Numbered from the stretch's first letter, positions 1-9,282 are shown. The stretch: 64,000 nt of DNA from Firm-08 sp045546995 (GCA_045546995.1 JAZQDW010000055.1:62001-126000), one strand, 5' to 3'. The notes: generated from the letters alone by a model not told the origin. Numbers and translations: made by a program.

Positions 1-71
1 TTTTTAGACATATCTTTCTTTTCTTGGTATGTTAAAATAAATTATAATGACTGACAAAGGGGAATGCATTA

Positions 72-1376
72 ATGAAACGAATTACTGCGCTGTGTATGAT
101 CTTATTGCTTTTGTTGACGGCTTGCGCTGCACCGACTGATGAGGAGGAAATTCTTCCTTCTACAAATGTGCCTTCAGAAATCCTCCTTCCGAGTGACACC
201 ACAGCATCAGAAGCACCTGAGGAAAACGACAAGACGGACGATCCTTTACCCGAGGATACCAAACCAAACGGTGAGACGGGGGAAGAGTCGACCGGGCAGG
301 ATCCATCTGAAAGTACGACCAATAAACCTCAAATCAATAATACAAATCCGTCGGCAAAGGATCCGGTTACAAATACAAATCCGTCCGGCACGAATTCAAA
401 TTCTTCGCAAACCAAACCCGAAAAACAGCCCCAGCAAAACACCCCCGCAAGTCCCTCCGGTGACAAAGATGAAGAAGAAAACAAAGAATTTGAAACGTCA
501 TCGGGATCGATTTTTGATGATTCCGAATACAAAGACTATACCACTTCGTGTATGACCTTCAACGTTTTGGCGTATAACACCGGCGGCGGTACGCCGTATT
601 CCCACCCTGCCGTTCGTGCTCCCTGGGTGTTGGATACTATTAAGAAATACAATCCTGATCTGCTTGGCTGTCAGGAGGTTATTAAAAAAGTCAACAACAG
701 TGAAAATTACGATATGTATACGTATCTTACCACGAACCTTGCTAAGCTTGGCTACACGCACAGCGGCTTGATGGACTCGAAAGGTAAGGCAAACAATACC
801 GTTGCGGTAAATGATTATACGATTGCATCGGGACTGGTGATTTTTTGGAAAAAAGACCGTTTTGAACTGAAGGATTTTGGCGCAAAAGTATATACCAACG
901 ATTCCGGCCGCCATTTCCAATGGGTCAAACTGTATGACAAAGAAGAACGTATCACTATTTTGATGACGAACACCCATATGTCGATCAATCCCAACAAAGA
1001 CGTTGCCAAAGGAGATGAGATCCGTGCGCAGCAGGCAAACCAGTTGTATCAGTTTTGGTACGGTAATTGCAGAGGCGATATGGCGTTGTATGCAACCGGT
1101 GACTATAATCATAAGACGTCTACGACTGCCTTTGGCAATTTGACGAAGGGAGAATTTGTATCCACCCGTGATATTTCCCAAAGTTCAAACGCCGATTCCG
1201 GAATTGATCACGTTTTCATCAATGGTGAGATTCAGGATTGCTTCAAATATATTAGATGTAATGAGACGTACGAGCCTGCCGGCGTCGCTAAATCTGATCC
1301 GAACAAGAGAAACACCAAGTACTGCGCCAGCGATCACTATGCGGTCATTGCATATTGCTCTAACGCCTATCGGTGA
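72..1376 (+). CDS. Lipoprotein with endonuclease/exonuclease/phosphatase (EEP) domain
   Basis: A 434-residue secreted lipoprotein. The N-terminus is a short signal peptide with a lipobox ending at Cys18 (LLTAC), so it is probably anchored to the outer face of the membrane. Residues about 20-155 are a Ser/Thr/Pro/Asn/Glu-rich linker of low complexity. Residues about 158-434 look like an EEP-fold metal-dependent phosphoesterase: TFNVLAYN near the start, CQEV with the metal-binding Glu near 200, TNTHMS near 300, GDYNH near 343, and the terminal SDHYAV catalytic Asp-His near 421. EEP enzymes cleave nucleic acid, inositol phosphate or sphingomyelin phosphodiesters; the substrate cannot be read here. 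It stands alone, ahead of a strong hairpin terminator. The fold assignment is fairly firm, the substrate unknown. Confidence 0.82.
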   Translation: MKRITALCMILLLLLTACAAPTDEEEILPSTNVPSEILLPSDTTASEAPEENDKTDDPLPEDTKPNGETGEESTGQDPSESTTNKPQINNTNPSAKDPVTNTNPSGTNSNSSQTKPEKQPQQNTPASPSGDKDEEENKEFETSSGSIFDDSEYKDYTTSCMTFNVLAYNTGGGTPYSHPAVRAPWVLDTIKKYNPDLLGCQEVIKKVNNSENYDMYTYLTTNLAKLGYTHSGLMDSKGKANNTVAVNDYTIASGLVIFWKKDRFELKDFGAKVYTNDSGRHFQWVKLYDKEERITILMTNTHMSINPNKDVAKGDEIRAQQANQLYQFWYGNCRGDMALYATGDYNHKTSTTAFGNLTKGEFVSTRDISQSSNADSGIDHVFINGEIQDCFKYIRCNETYEPAGVAKSDPNKRNTKYCASDHYAVIAYCSNAYR

Positions 1377-1390
1377 TTTCAAAATACAAA

Positions 1391-1430
1391 GAGAAAGGAA
1401 ATTTCGATAGAAATTTCCTTTCTTCGTTTT
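1391..1430 (+). terminator. Intrinsic terminator of the EEP lipoprotein gene
   Basis: A perfect 13-bp stem (1393-1405 with 1410-1422, GAAAGGAAATTTC) closed by a GATA loop and followed by a T-rich stretch, 17 nt after the stop codon. Confidence 0.85.
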
Positions 1431-1449
1431 GAAAAAGTGCTGAATTTGG

Positions 1450-1478
1450 TTGACATTAATAATAATTAAATATATAAT
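1450..1478 (+). promoter_or_regulatory. SigA-type promoter of valS-folC
   Basis: Consensus -35 TTGACA (1450-1455), 17-bp spacer and consensus -10 TATAAT (1473-1478). Transcription should begin near 1485, leaving a leader of about 28 nt. That rules out translation starts upstream of 1485 and leaves no room for a T-box. Confidence 0.85.
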
Positions 1479-1512
1479 ATTTTTAATTATGCATAAAAAA
1501 GGAGAGTTTAAA

Positions 1513-4146
1513 ATGCCTAAGGAGCTTGCCAAACAATATGCGCCCCAGGAAGTGGAGCAGGACATATATGATTTTTGGCTGAAAGGCAAATATTTTCATG
1601 CCGAGCCTGACCCGGATAAGGTGCCCTTTACCGTGGTGATCCCGCCTCCTAACGTAACGGGACAGTTACACATGGGTCATGCGTTGGACGAAACTTTGCA
1701 GGATATTTTGATTCGTTACAAAAGAATGCAAGGCTTTAATGCGTTGTGGATCCCCGGTACCGATCATGCCGGTATTGCCACGCAGATTAAGGTCGAGGAA
1801 GAACTGCGCAAAAATGAGGGACTGACCCGTCACGATCTTGGCCGCGAGGAGTTTTTGAAACGTGTCTGGGCGTGGAAGGAGCAATACGGTAACCGCATTA
1901 TCAATCAGTTGAAAAAGCTGGGTTCCAGTTGTGACTGGGACAGAGAGCGCTTCACGATGGATGAAGGTTGCTCCCGAGCAGTAAAAGAAGTGTTTATCAA
2001 CCTTTATAACAAAGGACTGATTTATAAGGGGAACCGTATCATCAACTGGTGTCCTAATTGTATTACGGCGCTTTCCGATGCCGAGGTTGAGTACGATGAG
2101 CAACAGGGCAATTTCTGGCATATCCGTTATCCTGTTAAGGATAGCGATGAATTTGTAGAGATCGCTACCACTCGACCTGAAACGATGCTGGGTGATACTG
2201 CGGTTGCCGTTCACCCCGATGATGAAAGATATACGCATTTGGTTGGCAAGATGCTGATCTTGCCCTTGGTTGGCAGAGAAATTCCCGTTGTTGCCGATGA
2301 ATACGTAGAAAAAGACTTTGGTACCGGTTGTGTTAAAATTACGCCCAGCCATGACCCCAATGACTTTGAGGTTGGTAAGCGTCACGGCTTGGAAGAGATC
2401 CTGGTGCTGGACGATAAGGCCTGTGTAAACGAAAACGGCGGTAAGTATCAAGGAATGGACCGTTATGAGGCCAGAAAGGCGATCGTTGCCGATTTGGAAG
2501 CGGGCGGTTATCTTGTTAAAATCAAGCCGCATATGCATAACGTTGGTACCTGCTACCGTTGCGGTACCACGGTTGAGCCGATTTCCTCTAAACAGTGGTT
2601 TGTTAAAATGGAACCGTTGGCACAAGAGGCTATTCGTGTGGTTAAAGAAGAGGACATCAAATTTGTCCCCGGTCGCTTTACCAAGACATATTTGAATTGG
2701 ATGGAAAATGTTCGCGATTGGTGTATTTCCCGACAACTGTGGTGGGGCCATCGTATCCCTGCATACTACTGTGACGATTGTGGCGAGATGGTGGTTTCTG
2801 CTGATGAGGTAACGGTTTGCCCCAAATGCGGAAGCACCCATATGCACCAGGACAGCGACGTTTTGGATACTTGGTTTTCCTCCGCTTTGTGGCCGTTCTC
2901 CACGCTGGGTTGGCCTGACAACACGGAAGACCTGAAGTATTTTTATCCCACCAGCGTATTGGTTACCGGCTATGATATCATCTTTTTCTGGGTAGCCAGA
3001 ATGATCTTTTCCGGTATGGAACATATGAAGGAAAAACCCTTCTCTCACGTTTTGATTCACGGTCTCGTTCGCGATTCTCAGGGTCGGAAAATGTCTAAAT
3101 CTCTGGGTAACGGCATCGACCCGCTGGAGGTTATTGAGAAGTACGGTGCAGACGCCTTGCGTTTCAGCCTGGCTACCGGCAACTCGCCCGGTAACGATAT
3201 GCGCTATTATGATGAGCGCGTTGAGTCTTCCCGTAACTTCGCCAATAAAGTTTGGAACGCAGCCAGATTTATTTTGATGAACCTCACGGTTGAGGACGCT
3301 CATCCCGATTTTGCACAGCTTCGCGCCGAGGATAAATGGATCCTGGATCGCTATAATTCTGTTGTCAGAGACGTTACGGATAATCTGGATAAGTTTGAGA
3401 TCGGACTTGCGTTGCAGAAGGTCTACGATTTTATCTGGGATTTGTTCTGCGATTGGTATATCGAGCTGGTCAAGCCTCGTTTGAATGATAAGGATAATAC
3501 CGTTGAAAACGAGCAAACACAGCGAGTTCTGCTGTACGTATTTACCGGTGCGCTGAAAATGCTGCATCCCTTTATGCCGTTTTTGACGGAGGCAATTTGG
3601 CAGTCTATGCCGATGGATGATGAGTCCATTATGATTGCGGCTTTTCCGAAATATGACGAAAGTCTGGTGTTTACCAAAGACGCTGAAAATATGGAACGCG
3701 TTATGGACGCGATTAAGGCCATTCGTTTCCGTCGTAGTGAAATGAACGTGCCGATGTCCAAAAAAGCGGCCTTGTATTTTGAAACGGAGTATCCTGACGT
3801 TGTCAAGGATGCGGCGCCTTTCTTTGGTAAACTGGCGGGTGCAAGTGAAGTCAGTGTCGAAAAATGCCCGGCAGATAATGCTGTTAATATCGTTTGTACT
3901 TTGGGTAAGGTTTATATTCCTTTTGATCAGTTGGTCGACATCGAAGCGGAGATCAAGCGACTGAATAAAGAGCTTGAGAATGCCCGTGCTGAGCTTGGCC
4001 GTGTGAACGGTAAGCTCAACAATGTCGGATTTATGTCCAAGGCGCCGGCGCAACTGGTTGAACAGGAAAAAGAGAAAAAAGTCAAGTTCGAGCAATTGAT
4101 TGCTTCAATCGAGGCGACGATTGCCGGTTTGGAGAAGAAGGATTAA
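1513..4146 (+). CDS. valS: Valyl-tRNA synthetase
   Basis: Cytoplasmic class I aminoacyl-tRNA synthetase of 877 residues that charges tRNA-Val. The HIGH signature appears as HMGH (about residues 53-56) after PPPNVTG, the KMSKS loop is intact (GRKMSKSLGN, about 526-532), the editing domain lies between, and the last 65 residues form the Lys/Glu-rich coiled-coil arm typical of ValRS. The reading frame is open further upstream, but ATG 1513 is chosen because it sits 6 nt after GGAGAG and because the only good promoter has its -10 at 1473-1478. It is the first gene of a two-gene operon with folC, separated by 2 nt. Full length, nothing missing. Confidence 0.97.
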   Translation: MPKELAKQYAPQEVEQDIYDFWLKGKYFHAEPDPDKVPFTVVIPPPNVTGQLHMGHALDETLQDILIRYKRMQGFNALWIPGTDHAGIATQIKVEEELRKNEGLTRHDLGREEFLKRVWAWKEQYGNRIINQLKKLGSSCDWDRERFTMDEGCSRAVKEVFINLYNKGLIYKGNRIINWCPNCITALSDAEVEYDEQQGNFWHIRYPVKDSDEFVEIATTRPETMLGDTAVAVHPDDERYTHLVGKMLILPLVGREIPVVADEYVEKDFGTGCVKITPSHDPNDFEVGKRHGLEEILVLDDKACVNENGGKYQGMDRYEARKAIVADLEAGGYLVKIKPHMHNVGTCYRCGTTVEPISSKQWFVKMEPLAQEAIRVVKEEDIKFVPGRFTKTYLNWMENVRDWCISRQLWWGHRIPAYYCDDCGEMVVSADEVTVCPKCGSTHMHQDSDVLDTWFSSALWPFSTLGWPDNTEDLKYFYPTSVLVTGYDIIFFWVARMIFSGMEHMKEKPFSHVLIHGLVRDSQGRKMSKSLGNGIDPLEVIEKYGADALRFSLATGNSPGNDMRYYDERVESSRNFANKVWNAARFILMNLTVEDAHPDFAQLRAEDKWILDRYNSVVRDVTDNLDKFEIGLALQKVYDFIWDLFCDWYIELVKPRLNDKDNTVENEQTQRVLLYVFTGALKMLHPFMPFLTEAIWQSMPMDDESIMIAAFPKYDESLVFTKDAENMERVMDAIKAIRFRRSEMNVPMSKKAALYFETEYPDVVKDAAPFFGKLAGASEVSVEKCPADNAVNIVCTLGKVYIPFDQLVDIEAEIKRLNKELENARAELGRVNGKLNNVGFMSKAPAQLVEQEKEKKVKFEQLIASIEATIAGLEKKD

Positions 4147-4148
4147 CG

Positions 4149-5432
4149 TTGAATTACGAACAAGCAATGCAGTATATTCACTCTATCATGCGTTTTGGTT
4201 CTAAACTCGGACTGGAGCGTATGACAGAATTGATGCACCGTTTGGGTGACCCGCAGGAAAAGATGAAATTCGTTCACGTGGCGGGTACCAACGGGAAAGG
4301 ATCAACCGTGACTATGCTTGCCGAGATTCTGCAGGCAAGCGATTATCGAGTGGGAAAATATACCTCTCCGTACGTGTTTGATTTCAGAGAGCGCATTGTT
4401 GTTGACGGAATTATGATTTCTGAGGATGCGCTCTGTAAGCTTACAGAGCGTATTTCTCATATCTGTGAAGATATGAGACGTGACGGCTGGGATGCGGTGA
4501 CTGAATTTGAGGTGGTTACTGCGATCGCATTTTGCTATTTTGCAGAGTGTGACTGTGATATCGTCGTGCTGGAGGTTGGTCTTGGCGGTCGTTTTGATGC
4601 AACCAATGTGATCTCGGCGCCGCTCGTGTCTGTCATCACTGCGTTATCGTTGGATCATACGGCGATTTTGGGTGACACGATCGAGCAGATCGCGTTTGAA
4701 AAAGCAGGTATCATTAAAACGGGGTGTAAGGCTGTTTTATATCCGATTCAGCCGGAAGGCGCCGTACAAACAGTTCAAAACGCGTGTAAAGAACGAAATT
4801 GTGATTTGGTCGTTCCGGACGTGGGGGGGATGTCGGTTCTTTCATCAAACCTGGACGGAAACGTTTTTGAATATTATGGCCGGACGTATCAACAGCAACT
4901 GTTGGGAGAGTATCAAATATACAACGGTATCACGGTTTTAGAGGTGGTAAATTGTCTTCGTGAGGTTGGTTTTGCGCTTGATGATTTGGCAGTAAAAGAG
5001 GGAATTCGGCGTTGCTGTATGCCGGCGCGCTTTGAGAAAGTGTCCTCCAAGCCGTTGATCATCATGGATGCCGGTCATAATCCGCAGGGAATTGACGCAT
5101 TGACTGCGTTGCTGGATCAGTTTCCGCAGCAACAAAAACGTGTTGTTTTTGCAGTCATGCAAGACAAAGAATACCCGTATGCAATTAAAGAGTTGGCATC
5201 AAGAGCAAAGTCATTTTACGGTGTAAGCCTCGATATGCCTCGTGCTTTGTCGGCCGAAAGTATCGCATCTCACGCCGCTCAGTTCTGTAAAAACAGTTTT
5301 GCTTTTGGTTCGGTGGAAGGGGCTTTGCAAACTGCCTTGGATAACATCGGCGATGATTGCTTGTTGGTTTGCGGTTCCTTTTACATTATGGAGCAGGCTA
5401 TGACTGCACTTAAAAAAATGGGCGTTTGTTAA
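4149..5432 (+). CDS. folC: Folylpolyglutamate synthase / dihydrofolate synthase
   Basis: Mur-ligase-family enzyme of 427 residues that adds glutamate to folates (and in many bacteria also makes dihydrofolate from dihydropteroate). Visible motifs are the ATP-binding loop GTNGKGS near residue 47, EVGLGGRFDATN near 142, and DAGHNP near 310. The start is TTG at 4149, 2 nt after the valS stop, so translation is probably coupled. The valS-folC order is common in Firmicutes. A hairpin terminator follows at 5463-5499. Confidence 0.95.
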   Translation: MNYEQAMQYIHSIMRFGSKLGLERMTELMHRLGDPQEKMKFVHVAGTNGKGSTVTMLAEILQASDYRVGKYTSPYVFDFRERIVVDGIMISEDALCKLTERISHICEDMRRDGWDAVTEFEVVTAIAFCYFAECDCDIVVLEVGLGGRFDATNVISAPLVSVITALSLDHTAILGDTIEQIAFEKAGIIKTGCKAVLYPIQPEGAVQTVQNACKERNCDLVVPDVGGMSVLSSNLDGNVFEYYGRTYQQQLLGEYQIYNGITVLEVVNCLREVGFALDDLAVKEGIRRCCMPARFEKVSSKPLIIMDAGHNPQGIDALTALLDQFPQQQKRVVFAVMQDKEYPYAIKELASRAKSFYGVSLDMPRALSAESIASHAAQFCKNSFAFGSVEGALQTALDNIGDDCLLVCGSFYIMEQAMTALKKMGVC

Positions 5433-5435
5433 TTT

Positions 5436-5464
5436 TTGACAAATTACGTGCTTGCATATATGAT
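5436..5464 (+). promoter_or_regulatory. Candidate SigA-type promoter of the spoIIA operon
   Basis: TTGACA (5436-5441), 17-bp spacer, TATGAT (5459-5464). The expected start point, near 5471, falls inside the left arm of the folC terminator hairpin. I do not see a convincing SigH-type promoter, which drives this operon in Bacillus subtilis, so the sigma factor used is uncertain. Confidence 0.5.
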
Positions 5465-5499
5465 AACCTTTCTGTATCAAACAGAAAGGTTATTTTTTT
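5463..5499 (+). terminator. Intrinsic terminator of valS-folC
   Basis: Perfect 13-bp stem (5463-5475 with 5481-5493, ATAACCTTTCTGT), loop ATCAA, then six T. The run of T is followed within 2 nt by the ribosome-binding site of spoIIAA. Confidence 0.85.
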
Positions 5500-5510
5500 A
5501 GGAGGAAAGT

Positions 5511-5837
5511 ATGAATACATCCTTTGAATACGTCGGGGATACACTTTGGGTACGATTGACAGGCGAGCTTGACCATCATTCTGCCCGTGGTATTGGCGAA
5601 CGCATTGACTTTGAAATTCAGTTGCAACGTCCAAAGCACGTATGCCTCGATTTTTCGGAGCTTGCTTTTATGGACAGTTCGGGTTTGGCGGTGATCATGG
5701 GGCGAAGACGAACGTGTCTTGCTCTAAATATTGAAATTTCCATTGCAAATTTACGGGGTTCGATCCGTAAAGTGTTGATGATGAGCGGAATACAGAAATA
5801 TGTAAAAGTTGAGGAGACGGACTATGAAATCCATTAA
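5511..5837 (+). CDS. spoIIAA: Anti-sigma F factor antagonist SpoIIAA
   Basis: A 108-residue STAS-domain protein. In the forespore switch, unphosphorylated SpoIIAA binds SpoIIAB and frees sigma F; SpoIIAB inactivates it by phosphorylating a serine. That serine lies in FMDSSGLAVIMGR (Ser56/57), which is well conserved here. ATG 5511 follows GGAGG by 5 nt. The last 14 nt overlap spoIIAB, so the three genes are tightly coupled. Confidence 0.93.
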   Translation: MNTSFEYVGDTLWVRLTGELDHHSARGIGERIDFEIQLQRPKHVCLDFSELAFMDSSGLAVIMGRRRTCLALNIEISIANLRGSIRKVLMMSGIQKYVKVEETDYEIH

Positions 5838-6264
5838 TACGATGTCTATGCAGATCGAATCCAGATCCTGTAATGAAAACTATGCTCGGGTTGCGGTGGC
5901 CGCCTTTGCGGCTCAACTTGATCCTACGTTGGAAGAGATCAGCGAAATCAAAACAGCCGTTTCCGAAGCGGTCACCAATTCAATCGTACACGGATATAAA
6001 GAAGAAATAGGTAAAATTTACATAACGGTCAAATTGCTCGAAGATCGTGTGTTGCAGGTGATCGTGCGCGATAAAGGGTGCGGAATTAATAATATCGGAT
6101 TGGCGCGTGAGCCACTGTTTACCACCTCTGATAACGGCGAAAGAAGCGGAATGGGCTTTACCATTATGGAAACGTTTTGCGATAAGATTCGTGTCACCTC
6201 CAAAGTAGGTAGAGGGACGCGTGTGCTGATGGAAAAGCAGATCCGGGGCAAAGAAATGATATGA
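5824..6264 (+). CDS. spoIIAB: Anti-sigma F factor / serine kinase SpoIIAB
   Basis: GHKL-type protein kinase of 146 residues that binds and inhibits sigma F and phosphorylates SpoIIAA. The N box is in EAVTNSIVHGY, the G1 box is DKGCGI, and the G2 region is RSGMGFTIM. ATG 5824 is chosen over an in-frame TTG at 5809 because GAGGAG (5811-5816) sits 7 nt upstream of it. It overlaps spoIIAA by 14 nt and sigF by 4 nt. Confidence 0.94.
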   Translation: MKSINTMSMQIESRSCNENYARVAVAAFAAQLDPTLEEISEIKTAVSEAVTNSIVHGYKEEIGKIYITVKLLEDRVLQVIVRDKGCGINNIGLAREPLFTTSDNGERSGMGFTIMETFCDKIRVTSKVGRGTRVLMEKQIRGKEMI

Positions 6265-6917
6265 TTGTCGCTGCGGACCGCCTTGTCGAAGAAAATATGG
6301 GACTTGTAATTATGATAGCGCGACGATACGACGGTCGGGGCGTGGATTTTGAGGATCTTGTGCAGATCGGCTCAGTGGGATTGGTGAAGGCTGCAAAACG
6401 GTTTGATCCGAATCGTAATTTGAAATTTTCAACGTATGCCGTCAGCAAAATTGTTGGTGAGATCAAAACGTATTTCCGTGACAACGGGTCTGTTAAAATC
6501 TCACGTACCTTGAAAGAACGATCTCTCAAGGTGAATAGAATCAGAGAACAACTGTATTTGCAACTTCAGCGCGAGCCCAGTATCGGGGAAATTGCAGAGT
6601 GTGTGGGTCTTTGCCCTGAAGAGATCAGCGAATGCTTGGAGAGTCAATCGTCCGTACTGTCTTTGGATTGCGAGATGGAATCCGGAGGTTATTTTTCTGA
6701 TATGATTGGCGAAGATTTCGGTGATGAAAATATTATGAAATTTACGGTTCGTCAAGCGCTTGACTGTTTGCAGGGCGCAGAAAGAGAACTGATAATTATG
6801 CGATATTTTTTGGATCTCACGCAAAGTGAAACGGCGGCTCGCTTGGGAATTTCACAGGTTTCGGTTTCAAGACAGGAAAAAAATATATTGAAAAAACTCT
6901 TAAAAATGATTTCATAA
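6261..6917 (+). CDS. sigF: Forespore sigma factor SigF (short form)
   Basis: Sigma-70-family factor for early forespore transcription, third gene of the spoIIA operon. Region 2 reads DFEDLVQIGSVGLVKAAKRFD...FSTYA, region 3 includes SIGEIAECVG, and region 4 ends in LGISQVSVSRQEKN. At 218 residues it is shorter than the usual 250 or so. The sequence begins MIVAADRLVEENMGLV, which matches the usual protein only from about residue 35, so the N-terminal helix is absent. The frame upstream is open for only 48 nt and has no start codon, so the short form is real unless there is a sequence error. ATG overlaps the spoIIAB stop (ATGATATGA arrangement), and no strong independent ribosome-binding site is visible. 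Confidence 0.9.
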   Translation: MIVAADRLVEENMGLVIMIARRYDGRGVDFEDLVQIGSVGLVKAAKRFDPNRNLKFSTYAVSKIVGEIKTYFRDNGSVKISRTLKERSLKVNRIREQLYLQLQREPSIGEIAECVGLCPEEISECLESQSSVLSLDCEMESGGYFSDMIGEDFGDENIMKFTVRQALDCLQGAERELIIMRYFLDLTQSETAARLGISQVSVSRQEKNILKKLLKMIS

Positions 6918-6938
6918 TGAACTAAAATATGATATAAT
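6910..6938 (+). promoter_or_regulatory. Likely promoter of pcrA
   Basis: A perfect -10 TATAAT at 6933-6938, 17 bp after a weak -35 TTTCAT (6910-6915) that overlaps the 3' end of sigF. Confidence 0.5.
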
Positions 6939-6968
6939 GCTTGGGTAAAACATTTTTGGAGGATACCC

Positions 6969-9221
6969 ATGCAGATCAACACGATGGATTCGGATAAAAT
7001 CAAACAGCAATTTCAAAGAATGAATAAAATGCAACAGCAGGCCGTGCTTGCAACGGAAGGCCCGTTGTTGATCCTTGCAGGCGCAGGGAGTGGCAAAACG
7101 ACTGTTTTGATTCAGCGCATAGCGCATATTCTGGAGCAAGGCCTCTGTTTGCCTTATCAGATTTTGGCAATTACGTTTACCAACAAAGCGGCGGGAGAAT
7201 TGAAAGATCGTATTGCCGATATGATTGGCGCCGATGGCGCTGACGTGTGGGCCTCAACGTTCCATTCTTTCTGTGCAAGAGTCCTGCGCAGAGAAATTGA
7301 AAATTTAGGATACAGTCGTGATTTTTCTATTTACGCTACGGATGATTCCATTCGTGTAATCAAAGATATTTTAAAGCGTTTGGAAATGGATGAAAAATCG
7401 TTGGCGCCGAAAATGATTTTGGGTATGATCTCGCGTGCCAAGGATGCCCGTATTTTGCCTGACGGCTTTGTAAAGGCGTATGGCGACAATTATCTCAATC
7501 AATGTATTGCTCGGGTGTACGATGCTTATTGCGCTGCGCTGAAGGAAGCAAACGCACTTGATTTTGACGATATGATTTTAAAGACGGTCGAGTTGTTTGA
7601 ACTCTTTCCGGAAATCAAAAATCGATACGGTCGGCAATTTCATTATATTATGGTTGATGAATATCAGGACACCAATCCGTTGCAATATCAACTGGTCAGT
7701 CTCGTTTCAGAATATCACAAAAATATTTGTGTGGTCGGCGATGATGACCAGAGTATTTACAAATTCCGCGGAGCCAGTATTGAGAATATATTGTCCTTTG
7801 AAAGTACTTTTCCCGGTGCCCGTGTTATTCGTCTGGAACAGAATTATCGTTCGACCCATCATATTTTGGAGGCGGCAAACGCCGTAATCAAAAATAATGC
7901 CGGCCGGAAAGGGAAGCATCTTTGGACTGCGTCGGAAGGCGGAGAAAAGGTATTTTTAAACAAAGTTGCCAACGAATATGAGGAAAGTTTGTTTGTTACG
8001 GACACCATTTTAGATTCGGTGGCAAAAGGGGAGGCAAGGTATGGCGATTTTGCCATTCTGTACCGTACCAATGCGCAGGCCAATGCGATCGAGCGTTCTT
8101 TGGTAAAATCCGGCATTGCGTATAAGGTTATCGGCGGCGTTCGATTTTATGACCGCAAGGAAATACGTGACATTTTATCCTATTTGTTTTTGATTCAAAA
8201 CCACACGGACAATCTGCGGCTGAAACGAATTATCAATGAGCCAAAGCGTTCCATCGGGCCTACAACAGTTAGTCGTGTGGAGGATTTGGCGCAGGTTAAG
8301 GGAATGAGTATGCTTGAGGTTATGGAACGCGCGGAATATTTTCCCGAGCTTGGCCGTGCGATTTCTTCGCTTAAGCAGTTTGCGTCGTTGATCGCACACC
8401 TGACGGCAATGAAAGATTCCGTTCCGCTGTCTCAATTGGTGAACGAACTATACACCCTGTCCGGATATACACAGCGATTGATCGCAGAAAATACGGAAGA
8501 ATCCAAAGACCGCTTGAACAACCTGCAGGAATTTTTGTCAACGGTCACTTTGTATGAACAGCAAAACGATGAGGTTACGTTATCAATGTTTTTGGAAGAG
8601 ATCTCGTTGATGACGGATGTGGACCAATTGGACGATGCAGATGACAGAGTGGTGCTGATGACTTTGCATAGTGCAAAGGGACTGGAATTTAATACCGTTT
8701 TTATGGTCGGAGTTGAGGAAGGCATCTTTCCGGGACTGCAAAGCATGGGGAATCCGGATGATATTGAAGAAGAACGTCGCCTGATGTACGTTGGTATCAC
8801 CCGCGCAAAACAAAAACTGTATATTTTGTTTGCGGCACAGCGAATGTTGTATGGTAAAACGTCCTATTATCAGCCATCGCGTTTTGTCAGAGAATTGCCG
8901 GAGGATAACGTCCAACGTTTGTATGACGAGCGTCGCAGTACGATTACTTCCTTTGCTACGGCGCCGCAGAAAGTACCTGCTTTTGTTCCTCGTCGGCCTT
9001 CTGCCGCTACGACGTCCACCTCTGCTGCTGCCAGGACACAGGTCGCCAAATGTACAGACCGTTATGATATCGGGATGAAAGTTCGTCATAAAGCCTTTGG
9101 CGTTGGGACCGTTCTCTCAACGAAGGATATGGGGAACGATACGCTCCTTGAAATTAAGTTTGATAAATTTGACTCGCCTAAAAAGGTGATGGCAAACTTT
9201 GCAAAGCTTGAAATTATATAG
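6969..9221 (+). CDS. pcrA: ATP-dependent DNA helicase PcrA/UvrD
   Basis: Superfamily 1A 3'-5' DNA helicase of 750 residues, used in nucleotide-excision repair, replication restart and removal of recombinase filaments. Motif I is GAGSGKT (about 38-44), motif Ia TFTNKAA, motif II VDEYQDT, motif III GDDDQSIYKFRGA, motif IV QNYRS, motif V TLHSAKGLEF, and motif VI YVGITRA. The C-terminal 60 residues carry the usual PcrA tail ending in a basic VRHKAFGVGTVL module. ATG 6969 lies 6 nt after GGAGG. It has its own -10 box and terminator, so it is probably monocistronic. Confidence 0.97.
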   Translation: MQINTMDSDKIKQQFQRMNKMQQQAVLATEGPLLILAGAGSGKTTVLIQRIAHILEQGLCLPYQILAITFTNKAAGELKDRIADMIGADGADVWASTFHSFCARVLRREIENLGYSRDFSIYATDDSIRVIKDILKRLEMDEKSLAPKMILGMISRAKDARILPDGFVKAYGDNYLNQCIARVYDAYCAALKEANALDFDDMILKTVELFELFPEIKNRYGRQFHYIMVDEYQDTNPLQYQLVSLVSEYHKNICVVGDDDQSIYKFRGASIENILSFESTFPGARVIRLEQNYRSTHHILEAANAVIKNNAGRKGKHLWTASEGGEKVFLNKVANEYEESLFVTDTILDSVAKGEARYGDFAILYRTNAQANAIERSLVKSGIAYKVIGGVRFYDRKEIRDILSYLFLIQNHTDNLRLKRIINEPKRSIGPTTVSRVEDLAQVKGMSMLEVMERAEYFPELGRAISSLKQFASLIAHLTAMKDSVPLSQLVNELYTLSGYTQRLIAENTEESKDRLNNLQEFLSTVTLYEQQNDEVTLSMFLEEISLMTDVDQLDDADDRVVLMTLHSAKGLEFNTVFMVGVEEGIFPGLQSMGNPDDIEEERRLMYVGITRAKQKLYILFAAQRMLYGKTSYYQPSRFVRELPEDNVQRLYDERRSTITSFATAPQKVPAFVPRRPSAATTSTSAAARTQVAKCTDRYDIGMKVRHKAFGVGTVLSTKDMGNDTLLEIKFDKFDSPKKVMANFAKLEII

Positions 9222-9222
9222 T

Positions 9223-9255
9223 AATAAAGAGCACAGAAATGTGCTCTTTATTATT
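9223..9255 (+). terminator. Intrinsic terminator of pcrA
   Basis: 13-bp stem (9223-9235 with 9240-9252) around GAGCACA/TGTGCTC with a GAAA loop, ending in a short T-rich tail. Confidence 0.8.
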
Positions 9256-9282
9256 GACTTTAAAGATTTTTGATGGCATAAT
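9254..9282 (+). promoter_or_regulatory. Promoter of the isomerase-like gene at 9313
   Basis: TTGACT (9254-9259), 17-bp spacer, CATAAT (9277-9282), directly after the pcrA terminator. Confidence 0.7.

Noticed and set aside
1450..1512. Extended N-terminus of valS
   Set aside because: The codons lie on the promoter -35/-10 and upstream of the expected transcription start; ATG 1513 has the ribosome-binding site.
1666..4095. 809-codon open frame on the minus strand
   Set aside because: Antisense shadow of valS, which is unmistakable; a by-product of codon bias.
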